Notes under the pieces: generated by a model
Seen by the model: the letters and a program-made list of their open reading frames with translations, nothing else
The model's database searches: none
What the model was told of the DNA's origin: nothing
Assembly: GCA_016867695.1 (NCBI GenBank)
Contig: VGIY01000112.1
Location: 1 to 7,973, forward strand
Length of the DNA: 7,973 nucleotides
Reading direction: 5' to 3'
Source: Candidatus Eiseniibacteriota bacterium
GTDB taxonomy: Bacteria; Eisenbacteria; RBG-16-71-46; CAIMUX01; WJJG01
Shown: positions 1-6,648 of the stretch, one piece after another
How the letters are laid out: every line of letters starts with the position of its first letter
Position numbering within the stretch: the stretch's first letter is position 1
Program-made: the position numbers and the translations under genes

Positions 1-2
1 GC

Positions 3-59
3 GTGCACGAGCTCTTCCTGTCGCTGGCCGTTGGCGTGGGCGATGCGGCTCACGCCTGA
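3..59 (+). CDS. C-terminal end of an upstream gene (partial)
   Basis: Eighteen codons in the third + frame are open from the window edge and end at TGA 57-59, reading VHELFLSLAVGVGDAAHA. The ATG of the radical SAM gene lies inside it at 43, giving a 17-base overlap typical of tightly packed co-transcribed genes. The pattern (S/L)HELFLSL resembles the last helix of many ABC transporter ATP-binding subunits (a 'SLEELFLxL' ending), but eighteen residues are too few to assign a family. The identity is therefore a guess. The existence of a gene end here rests on the reading frame and the overlap only. Confidence 0.4.
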   Translation: MHELFLSLAVGVGDAAHA

Positions 60-999
60 CGAACTGGAAGGGCGCGGCGAGGAGCTCCGGCGGCGGCTCG
101 GGGCCTGCGACCTCTGTCCCCGGCGCTGCGGCGTCGATCGCCTGCGCGGCGAGACCGGCTTCTGCGGCGCGGCGCAGGCGGTCCCGGTCGCCGCGGCGCT
201 GGCGCATCACGGGGAGGAGCCGCCGCTCTCGGGCACGCGCGGCGCGGGGACGATCTTCTTCGGCGGCTGCAACCTTCGCTGCGCCTACTGCCAGAACCGC
301 CAGATCAGCCGCCTGGAGACCCCTCAGCGGCTGCTCGATCCGCAGGCGCTCGCCGGCGAGATGCTGCGCCTCCAGGAGGCGGGCTGCCACAACATCGAGC
401 TGGTCACGCCCTCCCATCTCGGGCCGCAGATCCTGCTCGCGCTGGCCGCCGCGGCGCGGGGCGGCCTCGCGCTGCCGATCGCCTACAACACGGGCGGCTA
501 CGACGGGCTCGAGACGCTGCGGGCGCTCGACGGCGCCGTCGACATCTACCTGCCCGATCTCAAGTACGCCGATGCCGGGATCGCCGCCGAGCTCTCCGGG
601 GCAGCCGACTACTGGAGCGTCGCCTCCGCCGCCGTGCGCGAGATGCTGCGCCAGGTCGGCGGGCTGTCGCCTGCCGGAGAGGGAACGGCGCAGCGCGGGC
701 TGATCGTGCGCCATCTCGTCCTGCCCAACGGCCTGTCCGGATCGCCGGCCGTGCTGGAGTTCCTCGCCGCGCTCGATCCGCGCCCCGCGGTGTCGCTGAT
801 GGCCCAGTTCTACCCCGTGCCGGGATGCGAGCACCCGCTGCTGCAGCGACCGCTCTTCGCCGCCGAGTACGCACGCGTCGTCGAGCGGATGGAGGCGCTC
901 GGCCTCGGGGAGGGTTGGGTTCAGGACCTCTCCTCCCAGGAAACCTGGCGCCCCGACTTCTCCCGCCTCGACCCCTTCGCTCCCCGGCCGGGCGAGTAG
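43..999 (+). CDS. Radical SAM protein, COG1313 / PflX-like (putative pyruvate formate-lyase-activating-enzyme homolog)
   Basis: The protein has 318 residues from ATG 43; a TTG at 31 in the same frame is an alternative start. The radical SAM motif CxxxCxxC is C76, C80 and C83 (GGCNLRCAYCQN), the residues that bind the SAM-cleaving 4Fe-4S cluster. An N-terminal cysteine set C22, C25, C29 and C41 (CDLCPRRCGVDR, then GFCG) is typical of COG1313 and probably holds a second metal or cluster site. Other family signatures seen are HxGEEPPLSGT, GCHNIELVTPSH, NTGGYDG, DIYLPDLKYAD and RHLVLPN. The family is named after PFL activases, but no glycyl radical enzyme is encoded nearby and the substrate is unknown. 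Length is normal for the family and no key residue is missing. It overlaps the upstream gene end by 17 bases, so it is probably translated from the same transcript. Confidence 0.9.
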   Translation: MRLTPDELEGRGEELRRRLGACDLCPRRCGVDRLRGETGFCGAAQAVPVAAALAHHGEEPPLSGTRGAGTIFFGGCNLRCAYCQNRQISRLETPQRLLDPQALAGEMLRLQEAGCHNIELVTPSHLGPQILLALAAAARGGLALPIAYNTGGYDGLETLRALDGAVDIYLPDLKYADAGIAAELSGAADYWSVASAAVREMLRQVGGLSPAGEGTAQRGLIVRHLVLPNGLSGSPAVLEFLAALDPRPAVSLMAQFYPVPGCEHPLLQRPLFAAEYARVVERMEALGLGEGWVQDLSSQETWRPDFSRLDPFAPRPGE

Positions 1000-1062
1000 G
1001 CTCGCCCCGAGGCCGAGGAGCGCCACTCTCCCTCCCGCCCCCGCGGCTGGCCGGTATTGTCC

Positions 1063-1079
1063 ACGCCCGGAACGGGCGT
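1063..1079 (+). other. Short GC hairpin after the radical SAM gene
   Basis: ACGCCCG and CGGGCGT form a perfect 7-bp stem around a GAA loop, 63 bases after the radical SAM stop and 65 bases before the next start. No T-run follows, so it is not a classical intrinsic terminator. It may be a weak attenuating or mRNA-end structure, or chance in GC-rich DNA. The TATTGT just before it (1055-1060) resembles a -10 box, but no -35 partner is visible. Confidence 0.3.
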
Positions 1080-1143
1080 CAAGCGCCCCCCGCGGCCGGC
1101 CGAACCTTGGGGCAGGCTGCCGGGACAACCGCTGGGAGGCATC

Positions 1144-1917
1144 GTGAGACGGACGCTGCACGTTCTCGTGGCCGAGGGGGAGCGCAGCCGGGCCTTGCGC
1201 GGCCTGGTCGAGACGCAACGGCGCATTCGCCACGCGGCGACGGAGCAGGAGTGCCTGGACATCGCCGCGGCCGGGGCCGCCGACGTGATGGTGATCAACC
1301 TCGACGACGCCGGCTTCGGCGATCCCGGCCTGCCCGCCCGCGTCCGCTTCGCCTCGCGCAACGCCTTCCCCGTGCTGGGCGTGGGGACGCGCGGGCGCGT
1401 CGACGCCGGGGCCTGGATCCGCGGGGGACTGCACGAGATCCTCTACTGGGAGGAGCTGAACCCCGCGCGCCTCGATCGTTGCCTGCGCCACTGGGTGAGA
1501 CACCGCAGCCTGCGGCGGCGCGTGCGCGCGGCCGATCGGCGCGCGCTCCAGTGGTGGACCGACCTCGTGGCCGCGCTGGACGAGGTGCGCGGCCGCCTCG
1601 AGCGCGGCTCCGACGCCCTGGACGCCTTCCTGGGGCGCATCGAGACGCAGGACGGGGAGATCGCCGACCAGCGCCGGCACCACCTCCTGCAGGCCCGCAA
1701 GCAGCTGGCCGACCTCAACCAGATCGCCGCCGACCTGGACATCGCCGCGCGCACGATCCAGCTCAAGGGTCTCGAGCGGCGCCAGCGGCAGGCGCAGCGC
1801 GGGTTCGCCTCGCGCGACGCCTACCTGCAGCGGCCCTGGGACGAGGAGGAGCCTCCCTGCGGCGATCCCTCGGCGCTCGATCCGCCGCGCGACGAGCGGT
1901 ACCGCTTCGGGAGCTGA
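1144..1917 (+). CDS. Degenerate receiver-domain protein with helical C-terminal region
   Basis: The protein has 257 residues from GTG 1144, chosen because GGGAGG (1134-1139) lies four bases upstream and the receiver-like fold begins at once (LHVLVAEGER). An ATG at 1057 would add 29 Pro/Arg-rich residues without similarity. Residues 5-118 follow the CheY-type receiver layout: beta-1 VLVA, beta-3 DVMVINL, beta-4 PVLGVGT and the GGLHEILYWEELNP region. The active site is lost: the acidic pair is E11-G12, the phosphoacceptor Asp is N52, and the conserved Lys position holds W102. T82 keeps the switch Thr. Residues about 120-220 are Arg/Gln/Leu-rich and look strongly helical, probably coiled coil. 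The last 35 are acidic and proline-rich. There is no DNA-binding or enzyme output domain. It is likely a phosphorylation-independent pseudo-receiver used for protein contacts; its partner is unknown. Confidence 0.75.
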   Translation: MRRTLHVLVAEGERSRALRGLVETQRRIRHAATEQECLDIAAAGAADVMVINLDDAGFGDPGLPARVRFASRNAFPVLGVGTRGRVDAGAWIRGGLHEILYWEELNPARLDRCLRHWVRHRSLRRRVRAADRRALQWWTDLVAALDEVRGRLERGSDALDAFLGRIETQDGEIADQRRHHLLQARKQLADLNQIAADLDIAARTIQLKGLERRQRQAQRGFASRDAYLQRPWDEEEPPCGDPSALDPPRDERYRFGS

Positions 1918-1982
1918 GATCGCCCCGGGCCGCAGCGCCCCGACGTCGATTCCCCGCGTCGCCCCCGAAACGCTCCGCCCGG

Positions 1983-3080
1983 CTACTCCCGAGCGCCTGC
2001 GCGCGGCCGCAGGCCGAGGACGTTCGGCACGGGCCAGGCGGCGGCGTTGGCGTCGCTCTCGGTGAAGGCCGTCTCGAAGCTCCCCACGAACTCGGCGACG
2101 AAGTCCCCGACACGGATGAAGAGCTGTGCCTCGGGTCCTCCCTCGAGATGCTGGGCGCAGACGACACCGAGCGCGAGCCACTCCTCGTTGAGATCGTGCA
2201 TCGAGTAGGGGGCGCGGCAGAACAGGAAGAGGATGCGCCCGCGGTCGTCCTCGCCCAGCGCCGCCTCGCTCCACATCCTCTCCTGCCGGCTCCAGCGGTT
2301 GCGGCCGGGCCGCTCGATCAACCGCAGGTTCTGCACGGCCGACCCGTACGCCTCCAGGATCCCCGGCATCGTCACGCCGGGCGCGTCGAGGTCGAAGATG
2401 CGGAAGAGCGGCACGCCCGCAGCGCGCGGATCGAAGGCCGCCACTGAGCGGTAGCCGTTGAGGCGATCGCTCCAGACCCGATCCGGGGAGCGCGCGTAGC
2501 CGATGTGCGTGCGGTAGTCGGTGGCGAACATGCCGGCGTTGATCGCCGCCGCGTAGCCGCGCTGCTCGCTCCACTGCCGGGCGGTGCGGCCTCCGGGGGG
2601 TTCGTCGTCATCGAGGCCGGCGAGCTCGAGCGCCCAGTCCCGCGGATCGATGCGCAGCACGGCGAGGCGGGAGTCTCCCAGTCGGGCGGGACGGGAGGCG
2701 GTGAAGCGGCCGAGTTCCAGCCCGGCCGCGAGCGGCCGCCATCCCTCCGTGTCGCCGCCGGCGGGGTCGCCGGAGGAGACCGCGGCGGGCGCCCCCGCGG
2801 GGGGCTCGGCGGGCGCGGTCGCGGCGGGCCTCTCCGCGCCCGGCGCCGCCAGCGCCGGGCCGACGGTGGGCAGGAGGGCGAGGGACGCGGCCAGGATGAA
2901 GGCGGGCAGGGCGCGGCCGGAGGAGAGGCGAGAGCCGGGCAGCAAGCGGCCTGCCGAGAGGCGCGACGCGCGCGCGGGTCGGCCCGGCGAGAGGCGGGTG
3001 CCGGCCGGGAAGCGGCCCGCCGAGAAGAGAGCCGCGGCGGGAAGGGGATGGCGCGCCTGGAAGCGGGCTGCGGCGATCAT
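1983..3080 (-). CDS. Secreted phosphodiester glycosidase (NAGPA/DUF2233) family protein
   Basis: The protein has 365 residues from ATG 3080, preceded by a clear ribosome site (GGGGAGAGG). The frame is open further upstream, but that overlaps the peptidase gene. Residues 1-61 form an Arg-rich leader with four 11-residue repeats. Then comes a hydrophobic signal segment (about 60-79, FILAASLALLPTVGPALAA) with an AxA-type cleavage site, and an Ala/Pro linker to about 112. The rest matches the NAGPA fold (PF09992): YAAAINAGMF (N181, G183, F185), THIGYARS, GYRSVAAFD and ALGVVCAQHLEGGPEAQLFI, ending in VPNVLGLRPRAG. In the best-known members the last block reads NLDGG; here it is HLEGG (E313). Family members remove or cleave sugars linked through phosphodiesters, but this substrate is unknown. 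It should be exported. It is the last gene of the ispH-peptidase-glycosidase run and converges on the pseudo-receiver gene, with 65 bases between the stops. Confidence 0.82.
   Translation of the reverse strand: MIAAARFQARHPLPAAALFSAGRFPAGTRLSPGRPARASRLSAGRLLPGSRLSSGRALPAFILAASLALLPTVGPALAAPGAERPAATAPAEPPAGAPAAVSSGDPAGGDTEGWRPLAAGLELGRFTASRPARLGDSRLAVLRIDPRDWALELAGLDDDEPPGGRTARQWSEQRGYAAAINAGMFATDYRTHIGYARSPDRVWSDRLNGYRSVAAFDPRAAGVPLFRIFDLDAPGVTMPGILEAYGSAVQNLRLIERPGRNRWSRQERMWSEAALGEDDRGRILFLFCRAPYSMHDLNEEWLALGVVCAQHLEGGPEAQLFIRVGDFVAEFVGSFETAFTESDANAAAWPVPNVLGLRPRAGARE
2898..3029 (-). repeat. Four tandem 33-bp units encoding 11-residue repeats in the glycosidase leader
   Basis: Residues 18-61 of the glycosidase split into LFSAGRFPAGT, RLSPGRPARAS, RLSAGRLLPGS and RLSSGRALPAF. 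Arg recurs every 11 residues (R29, R40, R51 and R23, R34, R45, R56), as does the Ser at the third place of each unit. The units have no insertions between them. They lie directly before the hydrophobic signal segment, so they lengthen its positively charged n-region well beyond usual. The DNA units are imperfect, as in an old or drifting minisatellite. Confidence 0.8.
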
Positions 3081-3147
3081 GACCTCTCCCCGCGAAGGTG
3101 ACTGCGCCGGCACGCGAGGAGAATCCCTCCCCGCGAATGGGGCCGCG

Positions 3148-5265
3148 CTACCGCAGAAGGACCAGCCGCCTCGGCTGCGACCACTCCCGACCGTCCGATC
3201 GGGCGGCGGCGAAGTAGACCCCCGCGGGGAGCGGCCGGCCCGCCCGGTCGGTTCCGTCCCAGGCGAACGAGCCGCCGCCCCCTGCGGGCGCGAGCGGGGC
3301 GAGCGTGCGCACGAGGCGTCCGCCGGCGTCGAAGAGGCCGATCTCGAACGCTCCGCCGCCGGCCGCGGGGCGTTCCCAGGAGAGCGCCACCAGGCCGCGG
3401 CTCGGGTTGGGCCGCGGGGGGAGCAGCAGGAGGGGCTCCTGCGCGCCCGCTCCCTGCGCGTCCGCCCCTCCGGCGACATCCGCGGGGTACGCGCCGTAGA
3501 AGACGTCGGCCAGCACCCACTCGTCCGGATCGATGAGGAGCGCCAGAGGCCGCGCGGGCGTCTCGATCAGGAACGACTGGTCGGCGAGGCTGTCCCAGAG
3601 GACGGTGCAAAACTCGCTTCCGTCGGCTAGCCGCAGGCGGGCGTCGAGCGGCATGCGGAAGAGCGCCGGGCCGCTCGACTCCTGCACGATGCGGATCCAG
3701 GTCACGGCCGGTCCGTCGCCGTCGGCCGTCAGCACCTCCCACCAGACGCCATAGGCGGGCCGCCCCGTGCCGTAGACCCAGCGGTCGAAGAACCAGGAGA
3801 GCCCGCCCCCCCAGACTCGCTCGCACGCCGCTTGGAAGTCGGCGGTCACCGCGCTGCCGTAGGCGTGGGCGGCGCCGTACTCGCGCAGGGCGCGGAAGAA
3901 GGCCTCGTCGCCGAGGACCCGGCGCAGCATGTGCAGCACCCAGGCGCCCTTGCGGTAGACGGTCGAGTTGAAGAGGAAGTCGGGCGCGTAGCAGGAGCCC
4001 GGGTAGTAACGGTCGCGCTTCGTGCGCATCACCTGGCGCAGGCTGTCGGGTCCGGCGAGCCACTCGGCCCAGAGCGCCTCGGCGTAGGTGGCGAAGCCCT
4101 CGTTGAGCCAGATGTCGCGCCAGGTGCCGCAGGTCACCCAGTTGCCCCACCACTGGTGGGCCAGCTCGTGGACCACGACCCAGTCCTGCGGCCCAAGGAG
4201 ATCGAAGAAGTAGGCGCCCATGCTGGAGAGCGTCTGGTGCTCCATCGCCCCCGGCCAGGGGTACTCGGCCATGCCGTACTTCTCTGCCGCGAAGGGGTAC
4301 TCGCCGAAGAGCTCCTCGAAGCAGCGCATCGCCCGGGGCGTGAAGGCCCAGTCGGCCTGGGCGCGGGCGAGATCCTCGGGATAGGCGAAGTAGGCGAGCG
4401 GAACCTCGCGGCCGGACAGGGTCACGTAGGTGTCGGCGAAGGCGGCGAAGTTGGTCGCCGTCAGGCTGACGAGATAGCTGGCCAGGGGGTAGACGGCGCG
4501 CCAGTGGAACAGCCGGCGGCCGCCCTCGATCGGCACGACCGCCAGCAGGCGCCCGTTCGCCGCGGCGATCATCGTGTCCGGAACGATGAAGCGCAGATCG
4601 GCGGCGAACTTGTCGTCTGGACGGTCCTTGCAGGGCCACCAGGTGCGTGAGGCGAAGGGCTGGCTGTTGGTGAAGACGATCTGCGCGCCGTCGTGACGGG
4701 CGAAGGCCAGGCCCTGCAGGAACGCGGGCCGGGGCCGGCCGCGGTAGCCGATGAGCACATCGACGAGCGCGCCCGGCCCGAGGGGCGCGGCGGGGCGCAG
4801 CTCCAGGCGCTCGTGGCCGCGCGTGAAGGGGACCCCCCGCCCGTCGACCTGCGCCGCCAGGATGGTCAGGTTGTCGGCGAAATCGAAGCCGATCGTCGCC
4901 GGCGCGGGGTCGGCGATGCGCAGCCGCCAGCGCGCCTCGCCGACGACCGCCAGGCTGTCGAAGAGGGGCTCGAGCGTGAGCGTGACATGGAGGGCGTCGT
5001 AGCCGCTCTCGTCGGGCTCCCACTCCGGGTAGGTGAGCCAAGTCGCCTCGCGCTCTCGGGCGCCCTTGCCTTCGTCCTGGTCCGCCGGGAACGGCGGCGC
5101 GCCTCGCTCGCCCGGCGCGCCCGTCACGGAGCGCGCGGCCGGGGCGACCGGCGGCGGCGCGGCCCGCGGCCCGGGGTAGGCGGGCAGGCAGGCCAGGGCG
5201 AGCAGCGTGCAGGAGAGGGCCCGCGCGGTCGGCCCCGCCGGCAGGCGGGACGCCCGCGCGATCAT
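3148..5265 (-). CDS. Secreted M1-family metallo-aminopeptidase with C-terminal FlgD-Ig/T9SS-like domain
   Basis: The protein has 705 residues from ATG 5265, with GGAGGG upstream inside the ispH end. An export signal covers about residues 1-26 (ALSCTLLALAC); C26 gives only an imperfect lipobox, so either signal peptidase could act. The M1 N-terminal beta-domain runs to about 270. The catalytic core has GAMEH (339-343, the GxMEN exopeptidase motif with H for N), zinc motif HELAH (H366, E367, H370), E389 in NEGF exactly as HExxHx18E, and Y437 as the likely catalytic Tyr (VYRKG). The last ~95 residues start at PPRPNPSRG, continue through LFDAGGRLVRTL and FAWDGTDRAGRPLPAGVYF, and end LVLLR. This is the FlgD-type Ig module widely used as a sorting or anchoring tail on secreted proteins. 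Zinc-dependent cleavage of N-terminal residues from peptides outside the cytoplasm is the expected role. Its ATG overlaps the ispH stop. Confidence 0.92.
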   Translation of the reverse strand: MIARASRLPAGPTARALSCTLLALACLPAYPGPRAAPPPVAPAARSVTGAPGERGAPPFPADQDEGKGAREREATWLTYPEWEPDESGYDALHVTLTLEPLFDSLAVVGEARWRLRIADPAPATIGFDFADNLTILAAQVDGRGVPFTRGHERLELRPAAPLGPGALVDVLIGYRGRPRPAFLQGLAFARHDGAQIVFTNSQPFASRTWWPCKDRPDDKFAADLRFIVPDTMIAAANGRLLAVVPIEGGRRLFHWRAVYPLASYLVSLTATNFAAFADTYVTLSGREVPLAYFAYPEDLARAQADWAFTPRAMRCFEELFGEYPFAAEKYGMAEYPWPGAMEHQTLSSMGAYFFDLLGPQDWVVVHELAHQWWGNWVTCGTWRDIWLNEGFATYAEALWAEWLAGPDSLRQVMRTKRDRYYPGSCYAPDFLFNSTVYRKGAWVLHMLRRVLGDEAFFRALREYGAAHAYGSAVTADFQAACERVWGGGLSWFFDRWVYGTGRPAYGVWWEVLTADGDGPAVTWIRIVQESSGPALFRMPLDARLRLADGSEFCTVLWDSLADQSFLIETPARPLALLIDPDEWVLADVFYGAYPADVAGGADAQGAGAQEPLLLLPPRPNPSRGLVALSWERPAAGGGAFEIGLFDAGGRLVRTLAPLAPAGGGGSFAWDGTDRAGRPLPAGVYFAAARSDGREWSQPRRLVLLR
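5262..5265 (-). promoter_or_regulatory. ATGA stop-start overlap, ispH to M1 peptidase
   Basis: On the minus strand the ispH TGA and the peptidase ATG share the bases ATGA. The ribosome site for the peptidase (GGAGGG, about eight bases before the ATG) lies within the last ispH codons. This arrangement is a common sign of translational coupling and of one shared transcript. Confidence 0.75.
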
Positions 5266-6434
5266 GGCTCGCCCTCCGGCCGGGCGCGCAGCGCCAGCAG
5301 CCCCAGGAGGATTCTCCCCGTCTCCTGATCCGGCGTCGACGCGCCCGCCGAGACGCCGATGACGCGCTGGCCGTCGGGCAGCCAGCCCTCGGTCACGACC
5401 GGCCCCTCGGCGCCGGCGGGCAGGTGGCGGATCCGCCGGCGATCGATGAGGCAGTCGGCGTCCTCGACGTGGTAGGAGGGAACCCGCGCCCGTCCGATGC
5501 GGGCGAGGTGGGCGGTGTTGCTGGAGCGGAAGCCGCCGACGACGATCAGCAGGTCGAGCGGGTGCTCGTCGATGAGGCGCTGCACGGCGTCCTGGCGCCG
5601 CTGCGTGGCGGGGCAGAGGGTGTCCATCACGCGGAACCGCTTCGGGCCCGGCTCGGCGCCCAGCCGCGCGGCGAGCGCGGCGCGCAGGATCCGGGCGATC
5701 TCCTCGGTTTCGGCGCTGAGCATGGTCGTCTGGTTGACGAGCCCGAGACGCGCCAGGTGGCGCGGCGGATCGAAGCCGGGGCCGGCGGCGGCGAGCAGCC
5801 CGTTGCCCTCGTCCGGCGCGCTCGACACCCAGGCGGCCAGCCGCCGGGCCTCCTCGCGGTCGCGCACGACGATCCAGGGGCCGTCGATCCTGGAGGCGGT
5901 GGCGCGCGTCTCCTCGTGCTCCCGCTTGCCGTGGATGACGACGGTCAGTCCCGCGCGCGAGAACTCCCGCGCCGCCTTCCAGACACGCCGCACCCATCCA
6001 CAGGTCGTGTCGACCACCCGGCATCCGATCCGCCGCAGCCGCTCCTCCTCGTCCACCTCGATGCCGAAGGCGGGAACGATCACCGTGTCGGCGGGCCGCA
6101 CCGCCGCCAGACGGTCGGGCGACTCCGGCGGAGGCAGGCGCTCGGCGCCGGCGCGGCGCAGCGCCTCGTTGATGGCCGGGTTGTGGATGATCTCGCCGGT
6201 CACCCAGAGCCGTCCGGGCTCGCCGCCGCCGATGGCCGGATCGGCGGCCCGGAGAGCGCGCGCGGCCGCGAGGGCGCGCGCCACCGCCTGCTCCACGCCC
6301 TGGCAGAAGCCGAAGTCCTCCGCCAGGAAGATGCTCAGGCCCTCCGCCTCGCAGGCATGCCCGCGACTGCGCACCTCGTCCAGGATTCGCTGCGGCTCCG
6401 TGCCCGCTTGGGGCGCTCTCTCGGCCGCCGGCAT
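5262..6434 (-). CDS. ispH: 4-hydroxy-3-methylbut-2-enyl diphosphate reductase (IspH/LytB), cyanobacterial/plant-type
   Basis: IspH carries out the last MEP-pathway step, reducing HMBPP to IPP and DMAPP with a 4Fe-4S cluster in the cytoplasm. From ATG 6434 it has 390 residues, the length of the long cyanobacterial/plant class rather than the ~315 of E. coli. Cluster cysteines are C44 (GFCQG), C145 (DTTCG) and C274 (DTLCPATQRRQ). Substrate-site residues appear as H84 (EIIHNPAIN), H173 and E175 (HGKREHEET), NQTTM (234-238), SSNT (304-307) and GASTPD (364-369). The E. coli His74 position is Phe (F123, PAFG), as in the plant-type class. DTTCPW is the usual form; here Pro is Gly (G146). An ATG at 6494 in the same frame would add 20 low-similarity residues with a poor ribosome site; GGGGGGCGAG precedes 6434. 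It is the first gene of the three-gene minus-strand run and divergent from era. Confidence 0.95.
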   Translation of the reverse strand: MPAAERAPQAGTEPQRILDEVRSRGHACEAEGLSIFLAEDFGFCQGVEQAVARALAAARALRAADPAIGGGEPGRLWVTGEIIHNPAINEALRRAGAERLPPPESPDRLAAVRPADTVIVPAFGIEVDEEERLRRIGCRVVDTTCGWVRRVWKAAREFSRAGLTVVIHGKREHEETRATASRIDGPWIVVRDREEARRLAAWVSSAPDEGNGLLAAAGPGFDPPRHLARLGLVNQTTMLSAETEEIARILRAALAARLGAEPGPKRFRVMDTLCPATQRRQDAVQRLIDEHPLDLLIVVGGFRSSNTAHLARIGRARVPSYHVEDADCLIDRRRIRHLPAGAEGPVVTEGWLPDGQRVIGVSAGASTPDQETGRILLGLLALRARPEGEP

Positions 6435-6505
6435 GTCGCTCGCCCCCCGCGTGCGGGCGCCTCGCGCCCGGATCCCCTGATGCGCCGATCTCATGGTACC
6501 ATACG

Positions 6506-6580
6506 GCGGTTCGCCCGGTTCTGCGCGCGCGAGCGGGGGAGCCGGCCGGAGGCTGCGGTTCGCCCGGTTCTGCGCGCGCG
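6506..6580 (+). repeat. 26-bp perfect direct repeat (two copies, 49-bp period)
   Basis: Bases 6506-6531 and 6555-6580 are identical. Each copy begins gCGGTTCgccCGGTTCtg and ends in a CG run, so each carries two CGGTTC hexamers nine bases apart (6507, 6516, 6556, 6565). The reverse form GAACCG occurs at 6646 and 6724 in the same intergenic region. The repeat could be a segment duplication or a set of binding sites. No coding role is apparent. Confidence 0.85.
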
Positions 6581-6648
6581 CGGTCCCGCGGGCGGCGGGC
6601 CGGCAGCCCTCCGCGCCCGCCTGCCCCGGTAGGTCCGAGAGGAGAGAA

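Noticed and set aside
1057..1143. ATG 1057 as the start of the pseudo-receiver gene
   Set aside because: The added 29 residues are Pro/Arg-rich, and the ATG has no ribosome site. GTG 1144 has GGGAGG and begins at the domain edge.
1918..1982. Possible bidirectional terminator between the convergent genes
   Set aside because: Only 4-5 bp stems such as GGGC/GCCC can be drawn in these 65 bases, and there is no T-run. I see nothing reliable.
825..2447. Long + frame open across the pseudo-receiver gene and into the glycosidase gene
   Set aside because: Its product is Arg/Pro/Gly-rich with no motif, and it overlaps two genes with clear domain signatures. Long open shadow frames are expected at this GC content.
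3081..3147. Possible second promoter or terminator between peptidase and glycosidase
   Set aside because: CCCC/GGGG gives only a 4-bp stem, and no -35/-10 pair is visible. The gap is short and fits co-transcription.
3077..5041. 654-codon minus-strand frame inside the M1 peptidase gene
   Set aside because: It is a frame shadow of the peptidase, with extreme Arg content and no recognisable domain.
5424..6632. 402-codon + frame antisense to ispH, and a similar one at 3832-4650 antisense to the peptidase
   Set aside because: Both are complements of well-identified genes in the GC-rich mirror frame. There is no ribosome site or domain.
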